A DNA stretch of 6,045 nt from Kiritimatiellia bacterium (GCA_018400335.1 JAGYMT010000130.1:1-6045), one strand, 5' to 3'. Shown: positions 1 to 6,045, numbered from the stretch's first letter. Notes: generated by a model not told the origin, from the sequence alone. Program-made: numbers and translations.

Positions 1-98
1 TGTACCTGTATCTGACCGCGGTGGACGCGGAGAAGAAAGAGTCCAAGCCCTCGCCGGCATTTAAGCTGAAGACCGTGGACAAGTTCGGGTTGAAGTGA
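1..98 (+). CDS. 3' end of an unidentified gene (partial)
   Basis: The frame whose first complete codon is at 3 is open to a TGA at 96-98, giving the last 31 residues of a protein. The tail starts with an alternating hydrophobic stretch (YLYLTAVDA), passes through a Lys/Glu/Ser/Pro-rich segment and ends in KTVDKFGLK. The hydrophobic start looks like a beta strand followed by a charged, probably exposed C-terminus. I do not recognise the family, and 31 residues are too few to assign a function. It is treated as coding because the stop lies 13 nt before the next start and overlaps that gene's ribosome binding region, which is typical of an operon. The upstream part lies outside the window. Confidence 0.6.
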   Translation, partial: YLYLTAVDAEKKESKPSPAFKLKTVDKFGLK

Positions 99-107
99 AA
101 GGGGAAC
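98..107 (+). promoter_or_regulatory. Ribosome binding site of the barrel-protein gene
   Basis: AAAGGGGAAC lies with its last G 7 nt before the ATG at 112, and its first base is the last base of the preceding TGA. The same ten bases at the same distance precede the GTG at 3056, so this appears to be a favoured initiation signal in this genome. Confidence 0.75.
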
Positions 108-111
108 ACAC

Positions 112-1713
112 ATGAGCCATGACATTCTGATCACCGACCTGCCCGCCCGCGTCGTGGGCGGGTTCACCGGCGCCCGCGGGGTGGGCGAAGGCTGGGTCCC
201 GGTTTCCTGGGAGACCGCCGAGCTTCGGGGAACCGGGCTTTCCGCCGGTTCGTGCAGTGGCGCGCTCGCGCTGAGCCTCGAACTCGGCCTGCGCGGCCCG
301 CACATCCTCCACCTGGCGCTGGGGTCGCACACGGGCTTGCGGGTGTGGTTCGACGGCGAACCGGGCTACCGCGAGTTCATCACCCACCACGGCGGCATGG
401 CCTTCCAGGAGTGTCCGCTCCACGGCGCCGACCTGACGGGTCGGCGGCTGCACATCGCCTTGAAAGACGATCAGCGCCCGAGTCCGGCGTGGCTGGGCTA
501 CCTCCGGGCGGAGCCGTGGGACGGGCCGCGCGTCCAGGCTCGCAACCTGATCGCCACCAACGACGGGTTTTCGTGGGTGGCCGGCAACGGTCTCCAGTCC
601 GTGCGCGACGTGAGTCGCTTTTTCACGCCGTTTCGCGACAGCGATTTCGGTCTGATGCTCTGGTGTCCGACTGGCGCCGATTTCACCGGCTGCCACCGGA
701 CCAGGGTCGGCACCTGCGCGCGCACGGACACGCTCCACGCCTTCCGCGAGTGCGACCGCCGTCACGCCGGGCAGTTCGCCGCGCTGCTGGCGTCCGGTGG
801 CGACCTGCTCGCCGCGGCCGTCGAGAACGCGCGGTCGGTCGGGATGGCCATCCACTTCTACATCCGGATGGAGGCGTTCAAGGGGCCGTTCCCGTGGGAG
901 CACGCGTTCACGTCGCGGTTTTACGAAGAGCGCCCCGAATGGCGGTGCCGCGACGAGCACGGCGACGAGATTGCCCGGATGAGTTATGCCTTCGCCGGCG
1001 TGCAGGAACACATGCTCGCCTATTTCGAGGAGCTGCTCGACTACCAGCCCGACGGCCTTTGTCTCGCCTTCAACCGCGGCCTGCCGATGATGATCGCCGA
1101 GGAACCCGTCCTGGCCGAATTCGAGCTCCGGCAGGGGCGCCGGCCGCGCCTGCCCGATGAGATCGATTCGGACGGGATGATCGCGGCCCGCACGACGCTG
1201 ATGACCGGCTTCTTCGAGCGGGTCAAGGCGTTGCTCGATCGGCGCGGACGGGAGCTGTCCTGCATCGTCAAACCCGACGAAACCTTCAACCGGACCTGCG
1301 GACTGGATATCGAGGCGCTGGCCGAACGCGGAATCTTCTCCACGATCTGCGTGCATAACGGCGGTTTTAACGCCGAGCAGTCGGGGGTTCATCAGTCGCT
1401 TTTCTGGCGTCGGCTTCGGGATTCCGGCCGGGCGCGCATCTACCCGAACGGATGGGGCGGATCCTACGACCACGCCGAGACGGCCCGGTTCCTCCGCGAC
1501 AACGTTTTCGGCCAGGGGTTCGCCGGCGGGTTCTTCTGGGATGTGGACAACCTGTCCGAGAACCCTTACAACTGGCATGTGATCGGGCGGGGCGGCACGC
1601 CGACGTTCCTGGAAGATGTTGTTTCGGGGAAGATTCCAAGTCCGACGATCAACCCGCTGACCCGCGTCCAGGGAGTGAAACTGGGCCGGTACAACCCGAA
1701 ATCCAGCTATTGA
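112..1713 (+). CDS. Glycoside-hydrolase-like (GHL10-type) TIM-barrel protein
   Basis: This 533-residue protein has no signal peptide or membrane segment at its N-terminus (MSHDILITDLPARVV), so it is predicted to be cytoplasmic. Residues up to about 150 look like a beta-sandwich (for example HILHLALGSHTGLRVWFDGE). From about 240 it resembles barrel proteins of the GHL10/family-10-like type. Strand MAIHFYIRME (245-254) is followed by a Phe/Tyr-rich segment ending in PEW (275-277), then DGLCLAFNRGLP (314-325), and near the C-terminus GFFWDVDN, the usual last strand with Trp-Asp. Related proteins often have an acidic residue in the DG-strand where this one has Ala319, so the catalytic acid is not obvious. 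The ATG at 112 is supported by a strong ribosome binding site. The gene follows the upstream fragment by 13 nt and is probably co-transcribed with it. Glycosidase activity is inferred from the fold only, and substrate is unknown. A catalytically inactive carbohydrate-binding role is possible. Confidence 0.8.
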   Translation: MSHDILITDLPARVVGGFTGARGVGEGWVPVSWETAELRGTGLSAGSCSGALALSLELGLRGPHILHLALGSHTGLRVWFDGEPGYREFITHHGGMAFQECPLHGADLTGRRLHIALKDDQRPSPAWLGYLRAEPWDGPRVQARNLIATNDGFSWVAGNGLQSVRDVSRFFTPFRDSDFGLMLWCPTGADFTGCHRTRVGTCARTDTLHAFRECDRRHAGQFAALLASGGDLLAAAVENARSVGMAIHFYIRMEAFKGPFPWEHAFTSRFYEERPEWRCRDEHGDEIARMSYAFAGVQEHMLAYFEELLDYQPDGLCLAFNRGLPMMIAEEPVLAEFELRQGRRPRLPDEIDSDGMIAARTTLMTGFFERVKALLDRRGRELSCIVKPDETFNRTCGLDIEALAERGIFSTICVHNGGFNAEQSGVHQSLFWRRLRDSGRARIYPNGWGGSYDHAETARFLRDNVFGQGFAGGFFWDVDNLSENPYNWHVIGRGGTPTFLEDVVSGKIPSPTINPLTRVQGVKLGRYNPKSSY

Positions 1714-1742
1714 ACGGAGGTAGGAATAGAGGGAATCGGTGA

Positions 1743-1804
1743 ACGAGAGCGGATAACGAGTAGAGAAGTTTCAATCGTCGCCCGCTCTCGTCGTCCGTTC
1801 TCGT
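1743..1804. repeat. Imperfect long inverted repeat
   Basis: Bases 1743-1760 can pair with 1787-1804 at 15 of 18 positions, leaving a 26-nt loop. In an alternative register, ACGAGAGCGG (1743-1752) is exactly complementary to CCGCTCTCGT (1782-1791). The downstream half also contains a near-direct repeat, CGCTCTCGTC and CGTTCTCGTC, 13 nt apart. The run resembles short interspersed repeat DNA rather than a protein-binding site, but its copy number in the genome cannot be seen here. Confidence 0.55.
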
Positions 1805-1812
1805 CAACCGAA

Positions 1813-1841
1813 AAAGCGTTGGGAAAGCGTTGAAAAACGTT
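1813..1841. repeat. Three phased AARCGTT repeats
   Basis: AAAGCGTTG occurs at 1813-1821 and 1824-1832, and AAAACGTT at 1834-1841. The spacings are 11 and 10 bp, about one helical turn. The last copy runs into the left arm of the perfect inverted repeat at 1837. The AARCG core with flanking A and T is reminiscent of half-sites bound by LacI/GalR-family regulators, but no regulator gene is in the window and the match is loose. Confidence 0.5.
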
Positions 1842-1863
1842 CTGTCAACTTTTGACAGAACGT
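1837..1863. promoter_or_regulatory. Perfect 12-bp-arm inverted repeat before the sialidase-like gene
   Basis: The left arm ACGTTCTGTCAA (1837-1848) is exactly complementary to the right arm TTGACAGAACGT (1852-1863), with CTT as the centre. It ends 13 nt before the GGAG ribosome binding site. It could be an operator with TGTCAA/TTGACA half-sites, or an RNA hairpin that protects or processes the mRNA between genes. On the + strand there is no T-run after the stem, so it is not a standard terminator. On the - strand four to five Ts do follow, but no - strand gene is present to need one. Confidence 0.7.
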
Positions 1864-1885
1864 CCAATAACAAAATGGAGAAACA

Positions 1886-3028
1886 ATGATCACCGAAATG
1901 CGGTATGCCAGTGAACACGGCGAGCTTCATGTCGAGCTGGAACGCGTCGATGTGCTGATCAAGTCGGAGGAGGAGGTCCTGAATTTTCCGCGCCTGATCC
2001 GGCTGGCCGGCGGCAAACTTGTGCTGGCCTACGGGCGGGGGCGCCACGGGGGCAACGAGAGCCGGTGTGCCGCTTACTCGGAAGACGATGGCGGAAGCTG
2101 GCGGGATTTCCCGGCGGACTCTCCCTGGAACGACAACGTGCAGACCTCCGGCGTGCTGGGTTACCTGCGGGACGGCTCGGTCGGCTACATAGACGTGTTT
2201 CCACGGAACATGCCCGGCTATCGCGACTTGCCATGCCCCTGGTTCAAGTACGCGCTGGCCGATCCCGAGTGGCGGTATCGTCGGTTCGCTCCCGATGGGA
2301 AACTGGCCGAAGAAACGACGTTCCGCGTGGCGAATCTCCCCTGGAAGGCGGCCTCCTATTACTGCTATGGGGACCTTCTCGATTTCGGCGACGGGCGCCT
2401 GTTTACGGCGCTGGGAGCGCAGGTTCCGGCGGACATTCCAGAGGAAGGGGGCGTGCGGATCACGACGTTTTTCGTGCGTTCGACCGACCATGGCAAAACC
2501 TTTGAATACGTGGCACACATTCCGCCCGAACTCGATGGTAAACCGTTCGGCCCGGAAGGCTTCAATGAGCCCACGCTCGCTGTGCTTCCCGACGGGGAGC
2601 TGCTGTGCGTCCTGCGCACCAGCGGACGAACACCGCTCTACCAGACGCGTTCGATCGACGGCGGCGGGCGCTGGAGCAAGCCTGAATCCACGGGTTGGCC
2701 TGCGGCCAAGCCCGATCTGCGCTTGTTGAGCCATGGCGTACTTGCCTGCTCGTCCGGTCGCGGCGTGTACGGCCATCCGCAGGTCACGCACGTCATGTTC
2801 AGCCTCGACGGTCGCGGCGAACAATGGGAAGCGCCGTTCATTTTCCACACCGGCCCGGGATGCTCGTACACGAGCAGCATGGAAAGAGACGGACGGCTGT
2901 ACGTGGCTTATTCTGATTCGTCATTCACAAAACAGCGCGAAAGCTACCGTATGTCTTTCCAGGCGATCAGATGGGCCGTGCTCAAACTGGCGTTCAAGCG
3001 CGCCAGGGAATTTCAAAAAAGCGTATAA
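1886..3028 (+). CDS. Sialidase-superfamily (BNR/Asp-box) beta-propeller protein
   Basis: This 380-residue protein has the six-bladed propeller pattern of the sialidase superfamily, at about the length of a single catalytic domain. Three Asp-boxes (S-x-D-x-G-x-x-W/F) are clear, at 65-72 (S65, D67, G69, W72), 199-206 (S199, D201, G203, F206) and 256-263 (S256, D258, G260, W263). A looser one with one extra residue begins at 306. NFPRLIRL near residue 34 sits where true sialidases have the F/YRIP motif, with R36 as the candidate first arginine. FNEPTL (226-231) and LRTSG (R244) fit the positions of the conserved Glu and second Arg. The third Arg and the catalytic Tyr could not be placed. There is no signal peptide, so cytoplasmic action is likely, unlike classical secreted sialidases. 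The ATG at 1886 has GGAG 5 nt upstream. The next gene begins 27 nt after the stop, suggesting co-transcription with the lyase-like gene. The real substrate may not be sialic acid, since many PVC-group members of this fold are uncharacterised. Confidence 0.85.
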   Translation: MITEMRYASEHGELHVELERVDVLIKSEEEVLNFPRLIRLAGGKLVLAYGRGRHGGNESRCAAYSEDDGGSWRDFPADSPWNDNVQTSGVLGYLRDGSVGYIDVFPRNMPGYRDLPCPWFKYALADPEWRYRRFAPDGKLAEETTFRVANLPWKAASYYCYGDLLDFGDGRLFTALGAQVPADIPEEGGVRITTFFVRSTDHGKTFEYVAHIPPELDGKPFGPEGFNEPTLAVLPDGELLCVLRTSGRTPLYQTRSIDGGGRWSKPESTGWPAAKPDLRLLSHGVLACSSGRGVYGHPQVTHVMFSLDGRGEQWEAPFIFHTGPGCSYTSSMERDGRLYVAYSDSSFTKQRESYRMSFQAIRWAVLKLAFKRAREFQKSV

Positions 3029-3041
3029 ACGATCTTCACGG

Positions 3042-3051
3042 AAAGGGGAAC
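3042..3051 (+). promoter_or_regulatory. Ribosome binding site deciding a GTG start
   Basis: AAAGGGGAAC is placed with its last G 7 nt before GTG 3056, identical in sequence and distance to the site before 112. The in-frame ATG at 3080 has no comparable purine-rich signal in front of it, so the GTG is preferred. Confidence 0.7.
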
Positions 3052-3055
3052 GGCC

Positions 3056-5812
3056 GTGGAATCAAGAGTCGGAACACCAATGAAAAGCGCAAGCGTCTTT
3101 TATCACGGCGAGCTGGTCGCGCGGCTGCGGGCCAACATGGCGCGGGAGGACTGGGCGCGGCAAATGGCCGCGACCGTGACGGAATCCGCCCGGCCCTGGC
3201 TCGAGATGTCGGACGACGCCTTGTGGTCGCTGATGTTCGGCCCCGCCATCCCCCGTTCCTGGATGGTGTGGTCGAACGGGCATTGCCCGGCGTGCGCGAA
3301 ACCGGCGACCATGTATAACTGGATCATGGATGGGCTCAACCATCCATGGAAGACCCGCTGTCCGCATTGTAAAGAACTGTTTCCCAAAAACGATTTCCAC
3401 GCCTTTTACACGAGCGGACTGGACGCGCGCGGTGTTTTTGACCCGAAACGTGCCGATCGGACGCTGTTGTTCAACGCGGCGCATCCGGACCCCGCCGACC
3501 CGCTGCGCTCGTTCGGCGTGGACGATGGCGACGGTTATGTGGAAGGTGAAAATCGGTGGCGATTCATCGGCGCCTATCTGATCTACGGGCAATGGAAGCA
3601 GGTCGTGCTGGGCGGGGTTCGCGCCTTGTCGCACGCCTACGTTGTCAGCGGCGATCCGGTCTATGCCCGCAAGGCGGCGATCCTCCTCGACCGCGTCGCC
3701 GATCTCTACCCGACGTTCGATTTCGCCACGCAAGGATACAACTACGAGAAGAGAGGGACTCACGGCTATCTGGGTAATTGGCACGATGCCTGCGAGGAGA
3801 CGCGGGAGCTGGCCCTGGCTTATGACATGATTTTCGACGGCATCAAGCTTGACCCCGGCCTGCCGGCTTTTCTATCCCGGAAGGCGCGGCAATACGGCCT
3901 TGAAAATCCCAAGACCTCGTTCGCGGATGTTCAGCGCAATATCGAGTCCGGCATTCTGGGCGACGCGCTGGCCAATCCCCATAAAATTTACTCGAACTAT
4001 CCACGCCAGGAGATCGCGCTGATTCTGATGCGGGCGATCCTGGGCCGGCCCGGCGCGGAGACGGACCGCCTGATTGACGCCATGCTTGAACAGGCCACGG
4101 CCGTGGACGGCGTGACCGGCGAAAAGGGGCTGGCTAACTACTCTGCGGCCGTGATCCAGGCTCTGGCGGTTTTCCTCGCCCTGTGGGACCGGGCCGACGA
4201 GGGTTTTCTTCAACGCTGTTTGGACGTGCAACCCCGGCTCCGGCAAACCTACCGCTTTCACATCGACACCCTGTGCCTGGGTAAGTACTACCCGCTGGTC
4301 GGCGACACCGGCTGGTTTCCGCAGGAGATCGGTTCTTACTGTGGGGTTGCGTTCCGGCATCCGGCGGCCGCGGGCGAAAACGCGCGCGGCCGCCGCCTGT
4401 TGGCCGAGGCGCCCCTGGCGCCCTCGATGTTTTCCTTTTTGTGGCGCCTCCACCGATTGACCGGCGATCCCGCCTTCGCGCAGACGCTTTACCTGGCGAA
4501 CGGCGAGACCGCGGACGGGTTGCCGCACGACCTGTTCGCCGCCAACGGGCGCGCCGTCCGTGATGGGGTGGCGCAGGTGATCGCCGCACAGGGTCCGATG
4601 CCGGTGGTCGGCGGCGTCAATAAAGAGCAATGGAATCTGGCCATCCTGCGCGCGGGCGTCGGCGAGCATGCCCGCGCGGCGTGGCTGAATTATGGCGTGG
4701 AGGGAAACCATCGCCACGCGGACGGCATGAACCTGGGGCTGTTCGCCTTCGGCCTGGACCTGATGCCTGACCTCGGCTACCCGCCTGTTCAATATGGCGG
4801 CTGGCACGCGCCCCGCGCGCGATGGTACATGAAGAGCGCGGCTCACAACACCGTGGTGGTGGACGGCCGGGACCACGCCTCCGCGCCGGGACGAACCACG
4901 CTCTGGGCCGACGGGCGGCTCTTCAAGGCCATTCGCGCGGAGGCGCCCGGCCTGATCCCGCCCGACGCGCTCCTGCCGGAAGGCCAACCCGCCAGGCGGT
5001 TCGAGCGTACGATCGTGCTGGTGGCCGGGCCGGCCCCCGATCGGTTCTACCTGCTGGACATCTTTCGCGTGGTCGGCGGCCTGGACCACGCCCGGTTCAT
5101 GCACAGCGCCTTCGCCGAGCTGGCGACCGAGGGCCTGACGCTCGCCCCGGGCGAAGCGTACGGCCATGAGACCCGGATGCGCGATTTCCGCTGGGACCGG
5201 GCGCCCCGGCCCGGCTGGCGGGCGGAGTGGCGCCTCCTGGATCACGAGGCGCGCCAGCCGCATGACCCGCCCATTCGCCTCAGATACACCGACTTCACGG
5301 CCGGTGCCCAGACGGCAACCGCCGAGGGCTGGACGGCACTCGGCGGCTTCGGAGACGCCATGCGTCGCGAGGCGTGGATTCCATGCCTCGTGGTCCGCCG
5401 CCGGAGCGACACGGGCGTGCCGGCCGCCTCGACCTTCGTCGGCATCATCGAACCTTATCGCACCGATTCCGACATCCGGGCCATTCGGCGGCTGACCGTA
5501 ACCGCCGGGGACGGCCGGGCCGGGCCTGAAGACCCCGTCGCCATGGAAGTGACCCACACGGACGGCGCCCAGGATTTGATCGTGGCCGCGGGGGAAGGGA
5601 ACGGGGGCGCCGCCGGGTCGGCGCCGGAGACGGAATGCGTTTGGATTCAACGGGATTGGGACGTGGCGCTCGGCGGCGAGCTCTGTGTCGTGCGGCGCGT
5701 GCCGGCTGGCGCGATCTCGTATGTGGCCGCGGCTCATGCAAGCTCGATCCGCATCCACAAGCGGGAATGGACAAACGAGCGTCGGGACCGATTGCTGGAA
5801 TGGCACAAATAA
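3056..5812 (+). CDS. Heparinase II/III-family protein with N-terminal CxxC pair, probable polysaccharide lyase
   Basis: This 918-residue protein has no export signal. Residues 77-105 hold two CPxC knuckles (C77/C80 and C102/C105, 21 residues between) that look like a small zinc-ribbon. Residues from about 165 to 500 are helix-rich, as in the alpha/alpha toroid of heparinase-type lyases, with NWHDACEETRELALAYD around H243, SNYPRQE around N314 and a D351-G-x3-E356-x5-Y362 segment. The sheet domain carries the family hallmark NHRHADGMNL (H552, H554, D556) and then HNTVVVDG (597-604). The C-terminal 300 residues are a probable beta-sandwich. Known family members cut uronic-acid glycosidic bonds by beta-elimination using a toroid Tyr/Asn/His and a sheet His. 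Y362 and H552/H554 are my candidates, by motif only. It is longer than many family members. The start is GTG 3056, with ATG 3080 (residue 9) as the alternative. It probably acts with the propeller gene 27 nt upstream on an acidic polysaccharide, and the exact substrate (heparin-like, alginate-like or other) is not determinable. Confidence 0.85.
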   Translation: MESRVGTPMKSASVFYHGELVARLRANMAREDWARQMAATVTESARPWLEMSDDALWSLMFGPAIPRSWMVWSNGHCPACAKPATMYNWIMDGLNHPWKTRCPHCKELFPKNDFHAFYTSGLDARGVFDPKRADRTLLFNAAHPDPADPLRSFGVDDGDGYVEGENRWRFIGAYLIYGQWKQVVLGGVRALSHAYVVSGDPVYARKAAILLDRVADLYPTFDFATQGYNYEKRGTHGYLGNWHDACEETRELALAYDMIFDGIKLDPGLPAFLSRKARQYGLENPKTSFADVQRNIESGILGDALANPHKIYSNYPRQEIALILMRAILGRPGAETDRLIDAMLEQATAVDGVTGEKGLANYSAAVIQALAVFLALWDRADEGFLQRCLDVQPRLRQTYRFHIDTLCLGKYYPLVGDTGWFPQEIGSYCGVAFRHPAAAGENARGRRLLAEAPLAPSMFSFLWRLHRLTGDPAFAQTLYLANGETADGLPHDLFAANGRAVRDGVAQVIAAQGPMPVVGGVNKEQWNLAILRAGVGEHARAAWLNYGVEGNHRHADGMNLGLFAFGLDLMPDLGYPPVQYGGWHAPRARWYMKSAAHNTVVVDGRDHASAPGRTTLWADGRLFKAIRAEAPGLIPPDALLPEGQPARRFERTIVLVAGPAPDRFYLLDIFRVVGGLDHARFMHSAFAELATEGLTLAPGEAYGHETRMRDFRWDRAPRPGWRAEWRLLDHEARQPHDPPIRLRYTDFTAGAQTATAEGWTALGGFGDAMRREAWIPCLVVRRRSDTGVPAASTFVGIIEPYRTDSDIRAIRRLTVTAGDGRAGPEDPVAMEVTHTDGAQDLIVAAGEGNGGAAGSAPETECVWIQRDWDVALGGELCVVRRVPAGAISYVAAAHASSIRIHKREWTNERRDRLLEWHK

Positions 5813-5980
5813 CGTCTGGCTCATGCGCCCCGGGCGGCGCCCCGCGAAAAAGCTTTCGAAATAATGCTAAAAATAGTCACAAGATCATGCTTGCCGGACG
5901 GCGCCGGAAAAGGGAGAATGATCCGTGGCAAGACAAGCGTTGTCCGTGCGAATAAACGGTCAACCGGGGAGGAAAGACCG
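5813..5980 (+). other. Gap between the lyase-like gene and the last gene
   Basis: These 168 nt begin with a very GC-rich segment containing the direct repeat GCGCCCCG (5825-5832 and 5837-5844) and GGCGCC palindromes. A short stem follows, CGAAA (5845-5849) with TTTCG (5854-5858). Next is an A-rich patch (about 5859-5885), then a second palindromic patch CGGCGCCG (5899-5906). No T-run follows any stem, so no intrinsic terminator is called. The A-rich patch may hold a promoter for the last gene, but no -35/-10 pair is convincing. Confidence 0.5.
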
Positions 5981-5984
5981 ATGA
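5925..5984 (+). CDS. Possible 19-residue leader ORF coupled to the last gene
   Basis: GTG at 5925 opens a frame of 19 codons (MARQALSVRINGQPGRKDR) ending in TGA 5982-5984, which overlaps the ATG at 5981 as ATGA. AAAAGGGAG (5908-5916) ends 8 nt before the GTG, a good ribosome binding position. The ribosome binding site of the next gene lies inside this frame, so translation of it could influence initiation downstream. The peptide is basic, has no recognisable family and is short enough to occur by chance. It may equally be untranslated leader. Confidence 0.3.
   Translation: MARQALSVRINGQPGRKDR
5966..5972 (+). promoter_or_regulatory. Ribosome binding site of the last gene
   Basis: GGGGAGG is a strong Shine-Dalgarno match ending 8 nt before ATG 5981. 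It decides for this start over the in-frame ATG at 5918, whose nearest GGGAG is only 1 nt away. Confidence 0.8.
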
Positions 5985-6045
5985 AAGCTGATCGAGCAAG
6001 ATGGGTTATGGCCGGCGTGGTGGCGGGGTTGACCGCGCTCGGCGG
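5981..6045 (+). CDS. 5' end of a gene for a probably exported protein (partial)
   Basis: The first 21 codons are visible: a basic start (MKADRAR) followed by a hydrophobic run (WVMAGVVAGLTALGG). This is the n-region and h-region of a signal peptide or an N-terminal membrane anchor. The cleavage region and the mature protein lie beyond the window, so family and function are unknown. An export signal sets it apart from the three complete upstream genes, which have none, and would suit a secreted enzyme or surface binding protein of the same cluster. Whether it shares their transcript is uncertain because of the 168-nt gap. Confidence 0.75.
   Translation, partial: MKADRARWVMAGVVAGLTALG

Larger units (their letters stand above)
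1714..1885 (+). other. Non-coding gap with several repeat structures
   Basis: This 172-nt gap separates the barrel-protein gene from the sialidase-like gene. It is visibly richer in A and T than the coding regions, especially after 1806. It contains an imperfect inverted repeat (1743-1804), phased AARCGTT repeats (1813-1841) and a perfect inverted repeat (1837-1863). No ORF with a ribosome binding site was seen. No -35/-10 pair with normal spacing was found, although TTGACA occurs at 1852-1857. No stem followed by a T-run is present on the + strand. The gap is the most likely regulatory point inside the cluster. Confidence 0.6.

Noticed and set aside
61..1578. 505-codon open frame on the - strand
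   Set aside because: It lies opposite the barrel gene, is rich in Arg/Pro/Gly/Val without domain pattern, and is the usual antisense shadow of GC-rich codon usage.
1852..1880. TTGACA as a -35 box for the sialidase-like gene
   Set aside because: At 14-18 nt downstream there is no TATAAT-like hexamer, the would-be transcript start would fall at the start codon, and TTGACA is simply part of the palindrome.
1649..2848. 399-codon open frame on the - strand
   Set aside because: It is antisense to the sialidase-like gene, whose Asp-boxes are clear. There is no recognisable domain in the - strand product.
3024..3029. TATAAA as a -10 box before the lyase-like gene
   Set aside because: It overlaps the stop codon of the preceding gene and has no -35 element 16-18 nt upstream.
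3872..5824. 650-codon open frame on the - strand
   Set aside because: It is antisense to the heparinase-like gene, which has strong family motifs on the + strand. The length is explained by GC bias.
5825..5858. GC-rich repeats and short stem as a terminator of the lyase-like gene
   Set aside because: Stems are short, and no T-run follows on the + strand.
5918..5980. Upstream in-frame ATG extending the last gene by 21 residues
   Set aside because: GGGAG is only 1 nt from this ATG, while ATG 5981 has an ideal ribosome binding site and gives a clean signal-peptide start.

Overview
The window is a GC-rich (roughly 60-65% by eye) stretch of bacterial DNA with everything on the + strand. It holds three complete genes and fragments of two more. 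The protein types (a GHL10-like barrel protein of the kind usually left hypothetical, a secretion-signal-free sialidase-fold propeller, and a heparinase II/III-like protein carrying a CxxC...CxxC knuckle) are a mix I associate with polysaccharide-degrading members of the Planctomycetota/Verrucomicrobiota/Lentisphaerota/Kiritimatiellota group. That placement is inference from family resemblance, not from a marker gene.

Layout: 1-98 is the 3' end of an unidentified gene. 112-1713 encodes a 533-residue protein resembling glycoside-hydrolase-like TIM-barrel proteins and starts 13 nt after the previous stop. 1714-1885 is a 172-nt non-coding gap with three kinds of repeat: an imperfect long inverted repeat, a phased AARCGTT motif, and a perfect 12-bp-arm inverted repeat just upstream of the next ribosome binding site. 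1886-3028 encodes a 380-residue BNR/Asp-box sialidase-superfamily propeller. After 27 nt, 3056-5812 encodes a 918-residue heparinase II/III-family protein, probably a polysaccharide lyase. 5813-5980 is a second gap with a possible short leader ORF whose stop overlaps the start of the last gene. That gene begins at 5981 with an apparent signal peptide and runs off the window.

The likely theme is breakdown of an acidic (uronate-containing) polysaccharide. The lyase-like protein would cleave uronic-acid linkages, and the propeller and barrel proteins would act on other linkages or on released oligosaccharides. None of the three complete proteins shows an export signal, so they may work on imported oligosaccharides in the cytoplasm, while the last gene product is probably exported. 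No transporter, regulator, sulfatase or mobile element is visible. The substrate cannot be read from the sequence, and no canonical promoter or rho-independent terminator was found.
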